This document shows positions 62,791 to 64,000 of a DNA stretch of 64,000 nucleotides, in pieces. The DNA is taken from assembly GCA_963728145.1 (NCBI GenBank), contig CAVSJA010000007.1:124001-188000 (forward strand). Reading direction: 5' to 3'. Origin of the DNA: CAVSJA01 sp963728145 (lineage in GTDB: Bacteria; Bacteroidota; Bacteroidia; Chitinophagales; Chitinophagaceae). A program made the position numbers and the translations under genes. The first letter of the stretch is position 1. Every line of letters begins with the position of its first letter. The notes beneath the pieces are model-generated. The model saw only the letters and a list, made by a program, of their open reading frames with translations. It searched no databases and was not told the origin of the DNA.

Positions 62791-64000
62791 TCAATTATGC
62801 GATTCCGCGAGTACTATTTTTCCCTTTTTCCCTTTAGATTCGGAATTTTCTTTTTTAGGAACTGCACCCACTTCTTTGGGCATTAATCTTTCCATCACCT
62901 GGTCAATACTGAAGCTTGCAGGCTTAGACCGCGGTGGAAATTCTTTGAAGCTTTCCAGCCATTTGGTGAGCAGCGCTGGCGCCAAATACTGGAGTGGTAT
63001 ATTTTCTACGAACCAGTCATTGTATTTGAAGCTCTCTTCGCCACGTTCGAATGGATCGGCGCGGAGGTCGAAAAACTTGGGAAGGCGCATTTGTGATAAG
63101 GGTTCACGCCATACATCAAGGCCTGTGCTACGCTGTTCGGCAAAAACTATTTTGAACCTTCCCATCCGTATAGCCATACATTCACCGTCGTCGCTCCAAT
63201 AAATGAACCCCTCGCGCGGGGATTTTTCCTCTTTACCTGAAAGAAAGGGTAATAGGTTAACGCCATCCAGATGCACTTTGAATGTCTTATCACCGATCTT
63301 GTATCCTTTCTTTACTTTTTCCACTAAGTCAGGCTCTCCATTTGCAGCGGCAAATGTTGGTATAAAATCCTGCAAGGAGCAGATATCATTAATTACACGA
63401 CCGGGCTCAATGACACCAGGCCATCTCATGACACAGGGCACTCTCCAACCGCCTTCCCAGTTGGTATCCTTCTCTCCGCGAAATGGAGTAGCACCACCAT
63501 CCGGCCATGATAATACTTCGGCACCATTGTCGGTCGTGAAAACAACAATTGTGTTGTCAGTTACTTTGAGATCGTCAAGTTTTTTTAGCAACTGGCCGAC
63601 ATAAGCCATCGAGTTCCACCATGCCATCTGGATAAAGACCGAGTCCTGTTTTACCAACTGACGAAGGTTTCAGGTGAGTAAATACATGCATCCTTGTCGG
63701 ATTAAAATAGCAGAACCACGGGGTACCCTCTTTTGTCTTCTTTCCAATAAAATCGAGAGCTGAGTCTATGAATTCCTCATCAACTGTCTCCATGCGCTTT
63801 TTTGTAAGCGGTCCGGTGTTTTCTATTTTTTGCTTTCCAACCTTTCCAAATTGTTCGATCAACAGTTTCGTCGCTTTTTTCAGTAGCCTTGCATTTAAGC
63901 ACACCACGGGGACCAAATCTTTTTCGAAATGCAGGATCTTTTGGATAGTTTGGATACTCAGGTTCTTCTTCGGCATTCAGATGGTAGAGATTACCGAAGA
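62791..64000 (-). CDS. Second sulfatase, partial, with two frameshifts
   Basis: The gene runs in from beyond 64000 and ends at 62791. Its part here is homologous to the sulfatase at 61094-62650 along the whole length (FGNLYHLNAEEEPE, GKVGKQKIENTGPLTKKRME, VVFTTDNGAEVLSWPDGGAT, PFRGEKDTNWEGGWRVP). Two single-base breaks are needed: near 63855-63857 (SDETVD then EQFGKVGKQ) and near 63604-63608 (PDGMVELD then AYVGQLLKKL). The active-site region lies outside the window. The C-terminus (PKKENSESKGKKGKIVLAES) is Lys-rich. Confidence 0.85.

Noticed and set aside
1..64000. tRNA, rRNA or prophage genes
   Set aside because: No cloverleaf-like sequence, rRNA motif, integrase, transposase or phage structural gene was found on reading both strands.

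Overview
The window looks like chromosomal DNA of a Bacteroidota bacterium, most likely a member of the Chitinophagaceae. The basis is a SusC/SusD pair with a DUF1735 lipoprotein, many Bacteroidota-style signal peptides and lipoproteins, weak Shine-Dalgarno sites, an A+T-rich promoter of the TTG...TAnnTTTG type, a DUF3467 gene, and a complex I operon with separate nuoC and nuoD. No rRNA, tRNA, CRISPR array or phage was found.

Layout. Bases 1-8.4 kb: outer-membrane proteins, then a SusC-SusD-DUF1735 uptake operon. 8.5-10.8 kb: a thioredoxin-fold lipoprotein with a damaged CxxC, an unknown secreted protein and DUF3467. 10.8-11.9 kb: a nested palindromic repeat, then a 718-bp element with ~115-bp inverted terminal arms around a four-helix-bundle (23S IVS/S23-type) gene. 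11.9-18.6 kb: housekeeping genes (radC, prs, rplY, pth, a fumarylacetoacetase-family hydrolase, a fused 2-oxoacid dehydrogenase E1). 18.7-29.3 kb: complex I genes nuoABCD-HIJKLMN with nuoE, nuoF and nuoG absent from their usual place. 29.4-44.9 kb: a proline-rich protein, a TPR protein, a probable glucosylglycerate module (GpgS-like transferase, HAD phosphatase, universal stress protein), a two-component system, a di-haem peroxidase, a large purple-acid-phosphatase-like protein, and unknown envelope proteins. 45-51.7 kb: small membrane proteins and four AraC-type regulators, two membrane-bound and two HTH-only. 52.5-64 kb: a long minus-strand run of outer-membrane barrels, two DUF202 proteins, a pentapeptide/membrane protein, DUF1622, a Spy-like protein, an unknown protein with a duplicated motif, a formylglycine-generating enzyme and two cysteine-type sulfatases.

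The most unusual signal is in the spacers. Between about 11 and 42 kb many spacers are filled from stop codon to next start codon by degenerate arrays of short words (for example AATAATC, GAACAGAA, GGCAATA, GTTTGGAG), often arranged as inverted arms that would fold into long hairpins. The same AATAATC words form the terminal arms of the four-helix-bundle element. In the complex I operon these arrays occupy most junctions, including the place where nuoEFG would be expected.

Several genes (first gene, susC-like, nuoL, peroxidase, second sulfatase) carry single-base frameshifts inside otherwise conserved reading frames. They are given here as whole genes; a shared cause such as indel-type sequencing error is the simplest explanation.
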